From the NCBI RefSeq assembly GCF_036014115.1, contig NZ_CP107913.1, forward strand, positions 2,297,001-2,361,000: DNA of 64,000 nucleotides, written 5' to 3'. Source of the stretch: Streptomyces sp. NBC_00448 (lineage in GTDB: Bacteria; Actinomycetota; Actinomycetes; Streptomycetales; Streptomycetaceae). The position numbers and the translations under genes are program-made. The notes under the pieces are model-generated. The model was not told the DNA's origin. It worked only from the letters and a program-made list of their open reading frames with translations, and did no database searches. This document shows positions 43,590 through 52,408 of this stretch, one piece after another (positions within the stretch are counted from its first letter, which is position 1; every line of letters starts with the position of its first letter).

Positions 43590-43720
43590 GGTAACGGCCA
43601 CGCTCGACGGGCTGCCCGAGTGGCTACGTCTCCGGCTTGGTCTTCTGGCCTGAGGGGCCCGAGCCGACCGCCGCGCAGGTGGTCGACCAGGCGCTGACCT
43701 ACCGGCCTCTCGCGCTGTGA
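43590..43720 (+). pseudogene. possible decayed 3' end of a small protein gene
   Basis: One frame reads GYVSGLVFWPEGPEPTAAQ then VVDQALTYRPLAL and TGA at 43718-43720, with protein-like composition. Another frame just upstream reads KVTATLDGLPE, as if one frameshift separates them. No start or ribosome site. The family is not identified and this could be chance. Confidence 0.28.
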
Positions 43721-43746
43721 GGGCGCCGCTCGGCAGGCACGCCCGA

Positions 43747-43788
43747 CGGCCCCGCCCGGCCCCGCCCGACCGCGCCCGGGCGGGGCCG
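43747..43788. terminator. strong hairpin between convergent genes
   Basis: A perfect 13-bp GC stem, 43747-43759 pairing with 43776-43788, with a 16-nt loop, between the GH106-like gene and the convergent FGGY kinase (stop at 43806). Likely terminates both transcripts. Confidence 0.7.
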
Positions 43789-43805
43789 TACGACCGGACG
43801 GGCGC

Positions 43806-45272
43806 TCAGGGGCGGCCGGCTCCCCTGGCGTCCGCCGGGCCGGGCCAGCGGTTGCGGGCGCTCTCGACGCGGAACAGGTAGTCCGCGTAGGCGTGTTCGT
43901 AGTAGGCGACGCCCACCGGGTCCGGGTCGATCACCGCTTCGGGGGCCGTCCACCGCGCCACGTCCAACTCCCGCCCGAGGGTGTCCCCGTGGGCGGCGAC
44001 ACCCGCCAACACCGCCCCGCGCGCGCCCGGTTCGGGTCCCCGCGCGACCCGCAGCGGGCGGCCCAGCACGTCGGCGAACAGGCGCAGCCACGCGGGGTTG
44101 CGGGCACCGCCGCCGCAGACCGCCAACCGGCCGGTCAGGCCGGCCGCTTCGAGGCAGTGCCGGGCGGCGAAGGCGATCGCCTCGCACATGGCACGGACCA
44201 GGTCCGCGCGGGTGGCCCGCAGGTCGAGACCGGTGAACTCGGCGCGGGCGGTGGGGTCGACGAAGGGCGCGCGTTCGCCCGACGGCGACAGGTAGGGCAG
44301 CGCGGCGACGCCCCGGGCGCCGCGCGGGGTGGCGTCGAGCAGTTCGGAGAGCTGGTCGTGGGTCGTGCCGGTGAGGCCGAGCACCCAGTCGAGCGCGACG
44401 GTGCCGGTCATTGCCGGCAGTGCCCGCATGTGGCGGTCCGGCCGGACCGTGGCGAGGTGGAAGCCGACCGGGTCCTCGTCGAGGGCGACGCGCTCGACGA
44501 CGACCTGGCAGGCCAGGGTCGTGCCGACGATGAGCAGCCCGTCCCCCGGCTCGGTCACCCCGGCGCCCGTCGCCGAGGCCGGCAGGTCGTAGGGGCCGCC
44601 GGTGACGGGGGTGCCGTCCGGCAGGCCCGCGATGTGCCCGCGCGCCTGCCCGTACGGCAGGGTCGCGGCGATCGGCGGCAGCAGGCCGGCACGGTGGCCG
44701 AGGCCGAGGTCGGCGAGCGCTTCGGGGGCGTAGGTGCGGGTGCGCGGGTCCAGGAAGGGCACCGACGCGTCGGACAGGTCGGTGCCGCGCTCACCGGTCA
44801 GCCGCAGGTGGACGACGTCCTTGCAGCAGGCGGCGGTGGTGGCCGCGTCGAGGGACCGCGGTTCGTGGCGGTCGAGCCAGGCCAGCAGCGGCCCGGGCGA
44901 GCCGGGGAAGAGCACGTTGCCGGTGCGCCGGTAGAGCCGCCCGGCGGTGCCGTCCGCCATCCAGCCGGCCACCAGCCCGCCGGCCCGGCCGTCCATCCAG
45001 GACATGGCGGGGCGTACGGCCCGGCCCTCGGCGTCGACCAGCCACAGCCCGTCGCCCTGGCCGGTGATGGCGACGAGCGCGGGCGCCTGGCCTTCGCTGA
45101 CCGCGGCGAGGACACCCGTGGCGGCGCGCACCACCTCCTCGACGTCCTGCTCGACGTGTTCCCCCTGCCCGCCGAGCGAGATCGGCATCGATTCGACGCG
45201 CAGGGTCGCGCCGTCATCGGCGAAGGCCGCCGCTTTGACGACGGAGGTTCCCATGTCCAGTCCGACGAACAC
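43806..45272 (-). CDS. FGGY-family carbohydrate kinase (polyol/ketopentose type)
   Basis: 488 aa ATP-dependent sugar kinase. FGGY-family N-terminal phosphate motif GLDMGTSVVKAAAF; catalytic Asp in SWMDGRAGG; substrate segment ITGQGDGLWLVD and the C-terminal VCGGGARNPAWLRLFADVLG. GQGDG plus CCKDVVHLRLTGERGTDLSDAS resembles erythritol or L-xylulose kinases more than xylulokinase proper; the exact substrate is unsure. It follows the 2-hydroxyacid dehydrogenase by 225 nt on the same strand and is probably under the DeoR regulator of that cluster. ATG 45272 has GAAGGAAC upstream. Confidence 0.87.
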   Translation of the reverse strand: MFVGLDMGTSVVKAAAFADDGATLRVESMPISLGGQGEHVEQDVEEVVRAATGVLAAVSEGQAPALVAITGQGDGLWLVDAEGRAVRPAMSWMDGRAGGLVAGWMADGTAGRLYRRTGNVLFPGSPGPLLAWLDRHEPRSLDAATTAACCKDVVHLRLTGERGTDLSDASVPFLDPRTRTYAPEALADLGLGHRAGLLPPIAATLPYGQARGHIAGLPDGTPVTGGPYDLPASATGAGVTEPGDGLLIVGTTLACQVVVERVALDEDPVGFHLATVRPDRHMRALPAMTGTVALDWVLGLTGTTHDQLSELLDATPRGARGVAALPYLSPSGERAPFVDPTARAEFTGLDLRATRADLVRAMCEAIAFAARHCLEAAGLTGRLAVCGGGARNPAWLRLFADVLGRPLRVARGPEPGARGAVLAGVAAHGDTLGRELDVARWTAPEAVIDPDPVGVAYYEHAYADYLFRVESARNRWPGPADARGAGRP

Positions 45273-45324
45273 CGTGCGTTCCTTCCCTCGACTGAAAGAC
45301 CTTCGGCTGAAACACCATCAGGGG

Positions 45325-45375
45325 ACGAGAACTTGAAGTGGCGAGAACTTCAAGCAGCGCAAGCTTCAAGCGACG
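45325..45375. repeat. CTTGAAG/CTTCAAG repeat cluster
   Basis: In the 225-nt gap between kinase and dehydrogenase, AACTTGAAG, AACTTCAAG and AGCTTCAAG follow one another at 15-20 nt spacing, the first two forming an inverted repeat around GTGGCGAG. Candidate operator or slippage product; nothing else was recognised in the gap. Confidence 0.4.
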
Positions 45376-45497
45376 CGAACGGCGCGAACGGCGAGCGAGG
45401 CAAGCGCGACCCAAGCGGCCGGAGTCAGGGGGCCAAAGCCCGCGGCCCGGACGTCACACGACAGGAGCCACGCCGCCGCAGACCCGCCGCGAGCGCC

Positions 45498-46514
45498 TCA
45501 CACGACGCGGTGCGCGAGCGGCTCGCCCCGCAGGAACCGCCCCACCTCCGCGGCCGCGATCCTCGCCGCGTTGTGCGCGACGGAGGTGTTGGCACCGGCC
45601 AGGTGGGGCGTCATGACCAGCCGGGGCGCGGTCCGCAGCCGCGAGTCCGACGGCGGGGGCTCCACCGCGAACACGTCGAGCCCCGCCGCCGCCAGCCGCC
45701 CCGACTCCAGGGCGTCGCAGAGCGCGTCCTCGTCCAGCAGCGCGCCCCGCGCGCAGTTGACGACGACCGCGCCCTCCGGCAGCAGCGCCAGCTCGCGCGC
45801 ACCGAGCAGCCCGCGGGTCTCCGGTGTCAGCCGCGCGTGCAGCGACACCACGTCGGAGCCGCGCAGCAGGTCGTCCAGGTCGGCGACGGGCTCACCGGAC
45901 TCGCGCAGCACCCGCTCGTCGGCATACGGGTCGTACAGCCGCACCCGCGCGCCGAGCGCGGTCAGGGCGCGCGCCACCCGGCTGCCGACGGCCCCGCACC
46001 CGATCAGCCCGACGGTCGCACCGTCGAGCCCCGGCCCGCAGTTGTCGTACGTGTAGAACTCGCCGGCCCAGCGCCCGGCGGCGAGCGCGGCGGACGTCTC
46101 GGGGATGCGGCGCATCGCCGCGAGCATCATCCCGACGGTGTACTCGGCGGTGGCGGCCGCGTTGCGCCCGGGGGTGTTGCAGACCTGGACGCCGTGCTCC
46201 TTCGCCGCTTCGAGGTTGACGTTCACCGGGCCGCCCCTGCCGATCACCACCAGCCGCAGATCGGGGGCGCCTTCGAGGATCTTCCGGGTCACCGGCGCCA
46301 TCTGGGTGACGCACACCTGCGCCCCGCGCAACGCGGTGACCATGGTGTCCTCGTCACCCGACGCCTCGTCGACCTCGGCGACCCGGCCGAAGGGGGTGAG
46401 CGGCCACGGCAGCCGCAGTTCGTCGATGGAGTGACCGGTGCCGATCTCGGCGGTCAGCTCCCGGGTGAACAGGTCGGGAGCGACGAAGTGGTCGCCCGCT
46501 GCGAGGATTCTCAT
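45498..46514 (-). CDS. D-isomer 2-hydroxyacid dehydrogenase family protein
   Basis: 338 aa NAD(P)-dependent enzyme. NAD-binding GLIGCGAVGSRVARAL (about 170-185), substrate and catalytic residues Arg in VNCARGALLDEDAL, Glu in VFAVEPPP and His in MTPHLAGAN. The catalytic domain (1-110) holds VVIGRGGPVNVNLEAAKEHG and VCNTPGRNAAATAEYTVGMML. The family reduces 2-oxoacids or oxidises sugar-acid phosphates (serA, pdxB, gyaR relatives). ATG 46514 has AAGGAG upstream; a second in-frame ATG at 46532 overlaps the DeoR stop (ATGA). Its place behind a DeoR regulator and before a kinase suggests a sugar or polyol pathway, not serine synthesis. Confidence 0.88.
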   Translation of the reverse strand: MRILAAGDHFVAPDLFTRELTAEIGTGHSIDELRLPWPLTPFGRVAEVDEASGDEDTMVTALRGAQVCVTQMAPVTRKILEGAPDLRLVVIGRGGPVNVNLEAAKEHGVQVCNTPGRNAAATAEYTVGMMLAAMRRIPETSAALAAGRWAGEFYTYDNCGPGLDGATVGLIGCGAVGSRVARALTALGARVRLYDPYADERVLRESGEPVADLDDLLRGSDVVSLHARLTPETRGLLGARELALLPEGAVVVNCARGALLDEDALCDALESGRLAAAGLDVFAVEPPPSDSRLRTAPRLVMTPHLAGANTSVAHNAARIAAAEVGRFLRGEPLAHRVV

Positions 46515-46528
46515 GGCCGAGGTCTCCT

Positions 46529-47320
46529 TCATGCCGGGGTCGGAGCGGTCTCGTAGGGGACGCCGCTGTCGTCGAGGGAACGCAGGACGTCGGGCGGGGT
46601 GCGGTCGTCGATCAGGATGAGGTCGAAGGTGGTCAGCGGGGCCAGCCGGTGCAGCGCGGTGCGCCCCAGCTTGGAGTGGTCGATCATCAGCACGCTGCGG
46701 TTGGCCGCCTTGAGCATCGCGCGCTTGACCGCCACGATCCGCTGCTCCTGGTGGAAGGCGTAGTCGCCGTACACCGACGAGGTGGAGACGAAGCACAGGT
46801 CCACCCGCAGCGCCTCGACCGCCTCCACGCAGGGCACGCCGAGGAACGAGTCGTGCAGCCGGTCGTAGTCGCCGCCGAGCGCCATCAGGTGCAGCCCGCG
46901 TTCGTCGGCGAGCAGGTTGAGCGCTTCGAGGAAGTTGGTGACCACGGTCAGCGGTTCTATGCCGGGCAGCAGCCGGGCGAGTTCCAGCGCGGTGGTGGAG
47001 TCGTCGATCATGACGGACATGCCGGGCTCGATCAGCGTCGCCGCCTTCGCCGCGACCGCCGCCTTCTCGGCCCGCATCGTCTTCTTGCGGAACGCCACGT
47101 TGCTCTCGAAGACGCCGGACGGCTGGACCGTGACCCCGCCGCGGAACTTGCGCAGGATGCCTTCCCGCTCCAGCTCGTCGATGTCGCGGTAGATGGTCAT
47201 CAGACTCACCCCGAACCGCTCGGCCAGATCGGACGCGGAGACCGAGCCCTCGGCCAGCACATGGTCCGACAGCTCGCGGCGCCGCTGCGACGGCCCCCGG
47301 CGGTTCTTGTCCTGTGACAT
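46529..47320 (-). CDS. DeoR/GlpR-family transcriptional regulator
   Basis: 263 aa repressor. N-terminal winged HTH (about 12-65; ELSDHVLAEGSVSASDLAERFGVSLMTIYRDIDEL) with the family signature. The DeoR sensor domain follows (DDSTTALELARLLPG, VTNFLEALNLL, ADRG-like DERGLHLMALGG), binding a phosphorylated sugar. ATG 47320 has GAGGG upstream; extension to 47413 would run into the promoter. First gene of a leftward operon with the dehydrogenase (ATGA or 14-nt spacing) and divergent from the ribulokinase-like gene. Probably controls both directions. Confidence 0.9.
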   Translation of the reverse strand: MSQDKNRRGPSQRRRELSDHVLAEGSVSASDLAERFGVSLMTIYRDIDELEREGILRKFRGGVTVQPSGVFESNVAFRKKTMRAEKAAVAAKAATLIEPGMSVMIDDSTTALELARLLPGIEPLTVVTNFLEALNLLADERGLHLMALGGDYDRLHDSFLGVPCVEAVEALRVDLCFVSTSSVYGDYAFHQEQRIVAVKRAMLKAANRSVLMIDHSKLGRTALHRLAPLTTFDLILIDDRTPPDVLRSLDDSGVPYETAPTPA

Positions 47321-47354
47321 CCCTCGGCCCTGTTCCGATCCGTCGACCCGACAA

Positions 47355-47411
47355 TAACAGTCTGCACTGTGGATATAACATTCAATGCTGATGTAACGTT
47401 CGGCAGTGTTC
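47355..47411. promoter_or_regulatory. AT-rich operator/promoter region with TAAC direct repeats
   Basis: TAAC begins at 47355, 47376 and 47394. The last two head an 18-nt direct repeat (TAACATTCAATGCTG and TAACGTTCGGCAGTG). DeoR proteins often bind tandem repeats. The patch is the only AT-rich stretch of the 267-nt divergent gap and lies just upstream of the deoR-type start. Confidence 0.45.
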
Positions 47412-47459
47412 ACTACCGGCGGCCGTCAGGTCAACCCGTCGAGTGACCCACCCGGCGGT

Positions 47460-47476
47460 CTCTCACCAGGTGAGAG
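47460..47476. promoter_or_regulatory. 17-nt palindrome ahead of the ribulokinase-like gene
   Basis: CTCTCACC-A-GGTGAGAG, perfect 8-nt arms around one base, 112 nt before the kinase start. Candidate operator for that gene or for an unlinked regulator. Confidence 0.45.
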
Positions 47477-47587
47477 CCGAGATGGGAACCCGCTGGCACC
47501 CCGCGGGCAGGCACCCGACCGGGGCTGTGGTCACGGTGTGAAAAGCGCCCCGCCGCCACCGCACGACCAACGAGAGGACCGGAGCCC

Positions 47588-49093
47588 GTGACGGACACAC
47601 CCGACCAGGACCTGTGGCTGGGGATCGACCTCGGGACGCAGGGCGTACGGGCCCTCGCCGTGACGGGCGACGGCCGGGTGCTCGGCCGGGGCTCCGCCCC
47701 GCTCACCGGCACCCGGGACGGCGACCGTCACGAACAGCTCCCCTCCGACTGGTGGGACGGCGTCGGCGCGGCGGTCCGCGCGACGCTGCGCCCGCTGGAG
47801 CCCGCGCGGGTGCGGGGCCTGGCGGTGTGCGGCACCTCCGGCACCGTCCTGCTCACGGACTCCCGCGGCACCCCGGTGACCGCCGCGCTGATGTACGACG
47901 ACAGCCGGGCCGCCGCCGAGGCGCGCCACGCCCAGGAGACCGCCGCCGATGTGTGGGACGCCCTCGGCTACCGCATCCAGCCGAGCTGGGCGCTGGCGAA
48001 GGTGCTCCGGCTCGTCCGCCAAGGCGGCGGCGACCCGGCGGCGCTCCGGGGCGCCCGGGTCTGCCACCAGGCGGACTTCGTCACCACCCGGCTGGTCGGG
48101 CACCCGGTGCCGACCGACTCCAGCCACGCCCTCAAGACCGGATACGACCTGCACGGCCGCAGCTGGCCCCGCGCGGTCCACGAGCAACTGGGCCTGTCCG
48201 GACTGGACTTCCCGCCGGTGGTGGCCCCCGGCACCGTACTCGGCACCGTCTGCGCCGAGGCGGCCGGCCTGACCGGACTCGCCGAGGGCACCCCGGTCGT
48301 CGCCGGGATGACGGACGGCTGCGCGGCCCAACTCGGCTCGGGCGCCTGGGACATCGGGCAGTGGAACACCGTTCTCGGCACCACCCTCGTCATCAAGGGC
48401 GTCACGGCGCGCCCGCTCGCGGACCCGGCCGGCGTGCTCTACAACCACCGCTCGGCAGACGGCAACTGGCTCCCGGGCGGCGCCTCCAGCGTCGGCGCCG
48501 GCGCGCTGGCCCGGGCGTTCCCCGGGGCCGACCTGGCCCGGCTGGACCGGGCCGCCGCCGCGCACGAGCCGGCGAGCGTGCTCTCCTACCCCCTCGTCTC
48601 GCACGGCGAGCGCTTCCCGTTCCTGGCGCCCGACGCCGAGCCCTTCACCCTGGGCACCCCCGCCGACGACGGCGACCTGCACGCCTCCCTCCTGCAGGGC
48701 GTGGCGTTCGTGGAACGCCTCTGCCTCTCCTACGTACGGCAGTTGGGCGCCCGGATCGAGGGGCCGGTCGCCTTCACCGGGGGCGCCACCGGCAGCGCGT
48801 ACTGGAACCAGTTGCGCGCCGATGTGCTCGGCCGGCCGGCCACCATTCCCGAACAGGCCGACTCGGCCCTCGGGATGGCCGTGCTCGCCGCGCACGGCGT
48901 CCGATCCGCGGGCGACTCCGAGCCGGCGGCGTGGTCGGACCTACGGCCGATGGTGCGGCTGCGTACGACACTTGAACCGCGGCCCGAGGTGAGCCGGCGG
49001 TTCGACGAGCCCTTCGTGGCGCTCGTGGACGAATGGGAACGCCGCGGCTGGCTCCCCACGGAGACGGCCGCCTACGCACGGGAGCACGGATGA
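47588..49093 (+). CDS. FGGY kinase resembling D-ribulokinase
   Basis: 501 aa ATP-dependent kinase. IDLGTQGVRALAV at the N-terminus, VCGTSGTVLLTDSRG, MYDDSRA with the catalytic Asp region, HQADFVTTRLVG, SSHALKTGYDLHG, GMTDGCAAQLGSGA, NTVLGTTLVIKGV, WLPGGASSVGAGAL and VSHGERFPF are, from memory, the pattern of plant/cyanobacterial D-ribulose kinase rather than xylulokinase. The product would be D-ribulose 5-phosphate, entering the pentose phosphate pathway. GTG 47588 has GAGGACC upstream. ATGA overlap with the phosphatase gene. Divergent from the DeoR operon. Confidence 0.82.
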   Translation: MTDTPDQDLWLGIDLGTQGVRALAVTGDGRVLGRGSAPLTGTRDGDRHEQLPSDWWDGVGAAVRATLRPLEPARVRGLAVCGTSGTVLLTDSRGTPVTAALMYDDSRAAAEARHAQETAADVWDALGYRIQPSWALAKVLRLVRQGGGDPAALRGARVCHQADFVTTRLVGHPVPTDSSHALKTGYDLHGRSWPRAVHEQLGLSGLDFPPVVAPGTVLGTVCAEAAGLTGLAEGTPVVAGMTDGCAAQLGSGAWDIGQWNTVLGTTLVIKGVTARPLADPAGVLYNHRSADGNWLPGGASSVGAGALARAFPGADLARLDRAAAAHEPASVLSYPLVSHGERFPFLAPDAEPFTLGTPADDGDLHASLLQGVAFVERLCLSYVRQLGARIEGPVAFTGGATGSAYWNQLRADVLGRPATIPEQADSALGMAVLAAHGVRSAGDSEPAAWSDLRPMVRLRTTLEPRPEVSRRFDEPFVALVDEWERRGWLPTETAAYAREHG

Positions 49094-49722
49094 CCACCGC
49101 CGCCACGACCCTTTTCCTCACCCGGCACGGTGAGACCGTCTGGCACGAGGAGAACCGCTACACCGGGGTCAGCGACATCGCGCTCACCCCGCTCGGGCTC
49201 GAACAGGCCGAGGCGCTCGGGGCATGGGCGGCGGGCGCCGGGCTCGACGCCATCCTCACGTCCCCGCTGTCCCGTGCCCGGCGCACCGCCGAGCCCGCGG
49301 CGCGGGCCACCGGGATCGTTCCCGTCGTCGAACCGGACCTGCTGGAGGTCGACTTCGGCGTCGCCGAGGGCCGCACCCTGGGCGAGCTCCGCGCCTCCCA
49401 CCCCCGCGAGGTGGACGCCTTCCTCGACGATCCCGCAGCCCACCCCTTCCCTTCCGGCGAGGACCCCCGCTCCGCCGCGGCCCGCGGCGCCGCCGCGCTT
49501 CTGCGCATCCCCCATGACCACCCCGGGCACCGTGTCCTCGTCGTCGCCCACAACACCCTCTTCCGCCTGGTCCTCTGCCGCCTCCTCGGCCTCCCCGAAA
49601 GCACCTACCGCCGGGTCTTCCCCGGCCTCCACAACTGCGCCCTCACCGAGCTCCGCCTCACCCCTCCCGGCGCGTCCCTGATCACCCTCAATGTCCCCAC
49701 CTGGCCGCTACCGCCCGCCTGA
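49090..49722 (+). CDS. histidine phosphatase family protein (PGAM-like)
   Basis: 210 aa. The phosphohistidine motif LFLTRHGETVWHEENRYTG (about 8-26) and second His in VLVVAHNTLFRLVL, with Arg in SPLSRARRTAEP and Glu in DLLEVDFGVAEGRTL, mark the branch-1 histidine phosphatases. ATGA overlap with the D-ribulokinase-like gene shows a shared transcript. Likely dephosphorylates a sugar phosphate from the same pathway, perhaps a by-product cleaner or a fructose-bisphosphatase/phosphoglycolate-like role; the substrate cannot be read. Confidence 0.9.
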   Translation: MTTAATTLFLTRHGETVWHEENRYTGVSDIALTPLGLEQAEALGAWAAGAGLDAILTSPLSRARRTAEPAARATGIVPVVEPDLLEVDFGVAEGRTLGELRASHPREVDAFLDDPAAHPFPSGEDPRSAAARGAAALLRIPHDHPGHRVLVVAHNTLFRLVLCRLLGLPESTYRRVFPGLHNCALTELRLTPPGASLITLNVPTWPLPPA

Positions 49723-49770
49723 GCCCGCACGGCTCACCACCGCGGAAGACGTTCACCATCCGGCGGCGCC

Positions 49771-49811
49771 GGGGGTACCTCCCAGGCGAAGCTCTGGGGG
49801 AGGAACCGCGC
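49771..49811 (-). repeat. dispersed 41-nt repeat (copy 1, inverted)
   Basis: The exact reverse complement of 52322-52362. Its middle (AGCTTCGCCT side) can fold with CCTCCC/GGGAGG arms. Lies between the phosphatase gene and the next gene. Confidence 0.85.
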
Positions 49812-49911
49812 GACAAGCCCCCACCGGCCCACGGTCCGGCGAACTCGCCGCGGAGGCTGGGCCCGCGGGCCGGTTGCATGGGCGGGAGCGGGGGGCGACG
49901 CTGTGGGGGTG

Positions 49912-51198
49912 AGTGAGTCGGGGGGCTGGAACGAAGAGTTGACGCGTGCGTTCGTGGCGGCGGAGGGCACCCGGCAGACGCTGGCGGTGCTGCTGCCGGT
50001 GCGGTTGGCGGCGGACCCGCCGTGGCCGAAGGGCCCCCTTCCGATCGCGGACCACAGCGCGGCCGCGGAAGAAGCCGCGCGGCGAAGGCTGTTCACGGCC
50101 TCGGCCGGCCGCGCCATGTACGACCGCCGGTGGCACACCCGTACGGACCCGGCCCCCGTCCAGGGTCCGATGCGCCTGGACGGGATGGAACTGCTCCGCA
50201 CCCCCAGCTCCCGCTCCCCCGAACAGGCCCTGGCCGTACTGCACTTCACGGTGACCGGCGCCCCCCTGCTGCCGCTGCTGCGCGCCCTCGGCAGGAGGCG
50301 CGGGGAGACCGCCCCGGACCCGCTGCAAGGACCGTTCGCCCCGGCGACGCTCCTCGCGGGCGTCGCCGACCCGGAGGTCCCGGCGGGGCCGTTCGCACTG
50401 GCCCGCCCGTACACCGTCGCGTTCCTGACGCCGCCCGCCGCCCTCACCCGGGTGATGCGGGACCCCGGCACCGCCGAACTGCCCCTCGCGGCGGACCTGT
50501 TGCTGCACGCGCTCGCGTCGCGCGCCACCCCGACGGATCTGCCGCCGGCACCGGAGTCGCTGGACGCCATGCGGGCGGAGGTGAACCGGATCTCCGCGGA
50601 CTGGAGCGCGCTGGTGCTGCGCCAGGGCGCCGCGTTCCTGGGGCACCGCCCGGACACCGGCCCGGGGGACTTCTACGAGTACGCGCTCGGCAACGCCCGC
50701 GGCACCTACCTCGACGCGCTGCTGCTGGGCACCGCCCAGCGCAACCACATCGACGAGTTGACCGACGACCTCTCCGCGGTGTTCGGCGATGCGGGCCTGG
50801 CCCGCCGCGTCACCGACCTGGAACGCCGTATCGCGGTCTTCCGGAGCACCTACTGGCGCCAGCACCTCAGCGCGCACGGCCCGGTCAACCACCTGCTGCT
50901 CGCGTTCCACGCCAGGTACCGGCTGCCGGAGCGCTTCGCGCAGATCCTCGCCGAGGCCGCGGACTACGCGCGGCTCGCGCAGAACCAGGAGAGCCAGCAG
51001 ATCGCCGGGGCGCTCGGCGTGCTGACGGTGCTGGGCCTCCCGGTGTCCACCGCGCTGGCCGTCCTCCAGGTGCTCGGCGACACCAGCGCCACCGATCTGG
51101 TGGTGGCGCTGGCCGCCTCGCTCGCCGCGACGGCGGCCGCGCTCACCACCCGCTACGGCCGCCTGGTCCTGTCGTCCCTGCGCGGCAGCCGCTCATGA
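49912..51198 (+). CDS. hypothetical protein with two C-terminal membrane helices
   Basis: 428 aa. Soluble, mostly helical for about 360 residues (RTDLERRIAVFRSTYWRQHL, AEAADYARLAQNQESQ as a helix near the membrane), then two hydrophobic segments (about 370-395 IAGALGVLTVLGLPVSTALAV and 400-420 LVVALAASLAATAAAL). The layout, long cytoplasmic helix domain then two helices near the end, resembles CorA-like channels, but no GMN motif is present, so transport of magnesium is not claimed. The GTG at 49912 (VSESGGWNEEL) is preceded by GGGGG; an earlier in-frame start at 49903 adds three residues. Function unknown. Confidence 0.72.
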   Translation, partial: SESGGWNEELTRAFVAAEGTRQTLAVLLPVRLAADPPWPKGPLPIADHSAAAEEAARRRLFTASAGRAMYDRRWHTRTDPAPVQGPMRLDGMELLRTPSSRSPEQALAVLHFTVTGAPLLPLLRALGRRRGETAPDPLQGPFAPATLLAGVADPEVPAGPFALARPYTVAFLTPPAALTRVMRDPGTAELPLAADLLLHALASRATPTDLPPAPESLDAMRAEVNRISADWSALVLRQGAAFLGHRPDTGPGDFYEYALGNARGTYLDALLLGTAQRNHIDELTDDLSAVFGDAGLARRVTDLERRIAVFRSTYWRQHLSAHGPVNHLLLAFHARYRLPERFAQILAEAADYARLAQNQESQQIAGALGVLTVLGLPVSTALAVLQVLGDTSATDLVVALAASLAATAAALTTRYGRLVLSSLRGSRS

Positions 51199-51228
51199 CC
51201 GGCGCGGCCGAGCCGCTCTGACACTCCG

Positions 51229-52206
51229 TCAGTTGTGGCTGTGAAGGGCCGCGTTGAGGCCGCCCCAGGAGCCGGTGCGCTGGAGGACCTCGACCTTGCC
51301 GGTGGTGGAGTTGCGGCGGAAGAGGACGTTGTCGGCGCCGGACAGCTCGACGGCCTTGACGATCTGGCCGTCGGGGAGGGTGACGCGGGTGCCCGCGGTG
51401 ACGTAGAGGCCGGCCTCGACCACGCAGTCGTCGCCGAGCGCGATGCCGAGCCCGGACTCGGCCCCGAGCAGGCAGCGTTCGCCCACCGAGACGCGCTGGG
51501 TGCCGCCGCCGGAGAGGGTGCCCATGATCGACGCGCCGCCGCCGACGTCGGAGCCGTCGCCGATCACCACGCCCTGCGAGATACGGCCCTCGACCATGGA
51601 GGTGCCGAGCGTCCCGGCGTTGAAGTTGCAGAAGCCCTCGTGCATGACGGTGGTGCCGGCCGCGAGGTGCGCGCCGAGCCGGACCCGCCCGGCGTCCGCG
51701 ATCCGTACGCCGGCGGGCGCCACGTAGTCCGTCATCCGCGGGAACTTGTCCACGCCGAAGACCGTCAGGTGGGTGCCCTCGGCCCGCGCGGCGAGCCGGG
51801 CGTCCTCCAGGCCCGCCACCGGCACCGGGCCGAGCGAGGTCCACGCGACGTTCGCGAGCAGGCCGAAGATGCCGTCCAGGTTCTGGTCGTTCGGCCGGAC
51901 CAGGCGGTGGCTGAGCAGGTGCAGCCGGAGGTACGCGTCGTGCGCGTCGAGCGGCTTGTCGTCCAGCGAGCCGATCACCGTACGGACCGCGACGACCCGC
52001 ACCCCCCGGCGCGGGTCGGGGCCGAGCGCTTTCGGCGCGGCCGCGCCCAGCAGTTCCGCTGCGCGCTCGGCGGTCAGGTGCTCGGTCCCTGCCGGGCCGG
52101 GCTGCTCGGCCAGCTCCGGGGCGGGGTACCAGGTGTCGAGGACGGTGCCGTCGTCAGCGACGGTGGCAAGGCCGACGGCTACGGCGCCGGGACGGGTATC
52201 AGTCAT
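51229..52206 (-). CDS. dapD: tetrahydrodipicolinate N-succinyltransferase
   Basis: 325 aa. Transfers succinyl from succinyl-CoA to tetrahydrodipicolinate in the diaminopimelate/lysine pathway, so feeds peptidoglycan and lysine. Left-handed beta-helix hexapeptides are evident ([27 protein letters not shown] then [20 protein letters not shown] and [19 protein letters not shown]). [13 protein letters not shown] is the conserved active-site loop of the actinobacterial DapD. Start ATG 52206. Transcribed alone and convergent with the membrane-protein gene; no link with the sugar genes. Confidence 0.93.
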   Translation of the reverse strand: MTDTRPGAVAVGLATVADDGTVLDTWYPAPELAEQPGPAGTEHLTAERAAELLGAAAPKALGPDPRRGVRVVAVRTVIGSLDDKPLDAHDAYLRLHLLSHRLVRPNDQNLDGIFGLLANVAWTSLGPVPVAGLEDARLAARAEGTHLTVFGVDKFPRMTDYVAPAGVRIADAGRVRLGAHLAAGTTVMHEGFCNFNAGTLGTSMVEGRISQGVVIGDGSDVGGGASIMGTLSGGGTQRVSVGERCLLGAESGLGIALGDDCVVEAGLYVTAGTRVTLPDGQIVKAVELSGADNVLFRRNSTTGKVEVLQRTGSWGGLNAALHSHN

Positions 52207-52321
52207 GGTCAGCACGCTAGTCGCTCGCCGCGAGCTGAGCGAACCCGCCCGGGGGGTGCCGGACCCGCCCGGGTACGTGGTGCTGTCGGCCCCGGGACCA
52301 CCCGCCGGTGGAGGACTGGTG

Positions 52322-52362
52322 GCGCGGTTCCTCCCCCAGAGCTTCGCCTGGGAGGTACCCCC
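52322..52362 (+). repeat. dispersed 41-nt repeat (copy 2)
   Basis: Identical to 49771-49811 in inverted orientation, 2.5 kb apart, bracketing the membrane-protein gene and dapD. Followed at 52409-52431 by the 23-nt repeat. Confidence 0.85.
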
Positions 52363-52408
52363 AGCGCCCCTGGGAGGTGGCCCTCCTTTCGCGGAGGAGC
52401 CGCACATA

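Noticed and set aside
43806-49722. L-rhamnose catabolic operon
   Set aside because: Although near the rhamnosidases, no rhamnose isomerase, rhamnulose-phosphate aldolase or mutarotase is present and neither kinase looks clearly like RhaB.
49912-51198. CorA-type magnesium channel
   Set aside because: Topology fits, but the GMN signature between the two helices is absent, so no transport function is assigned.
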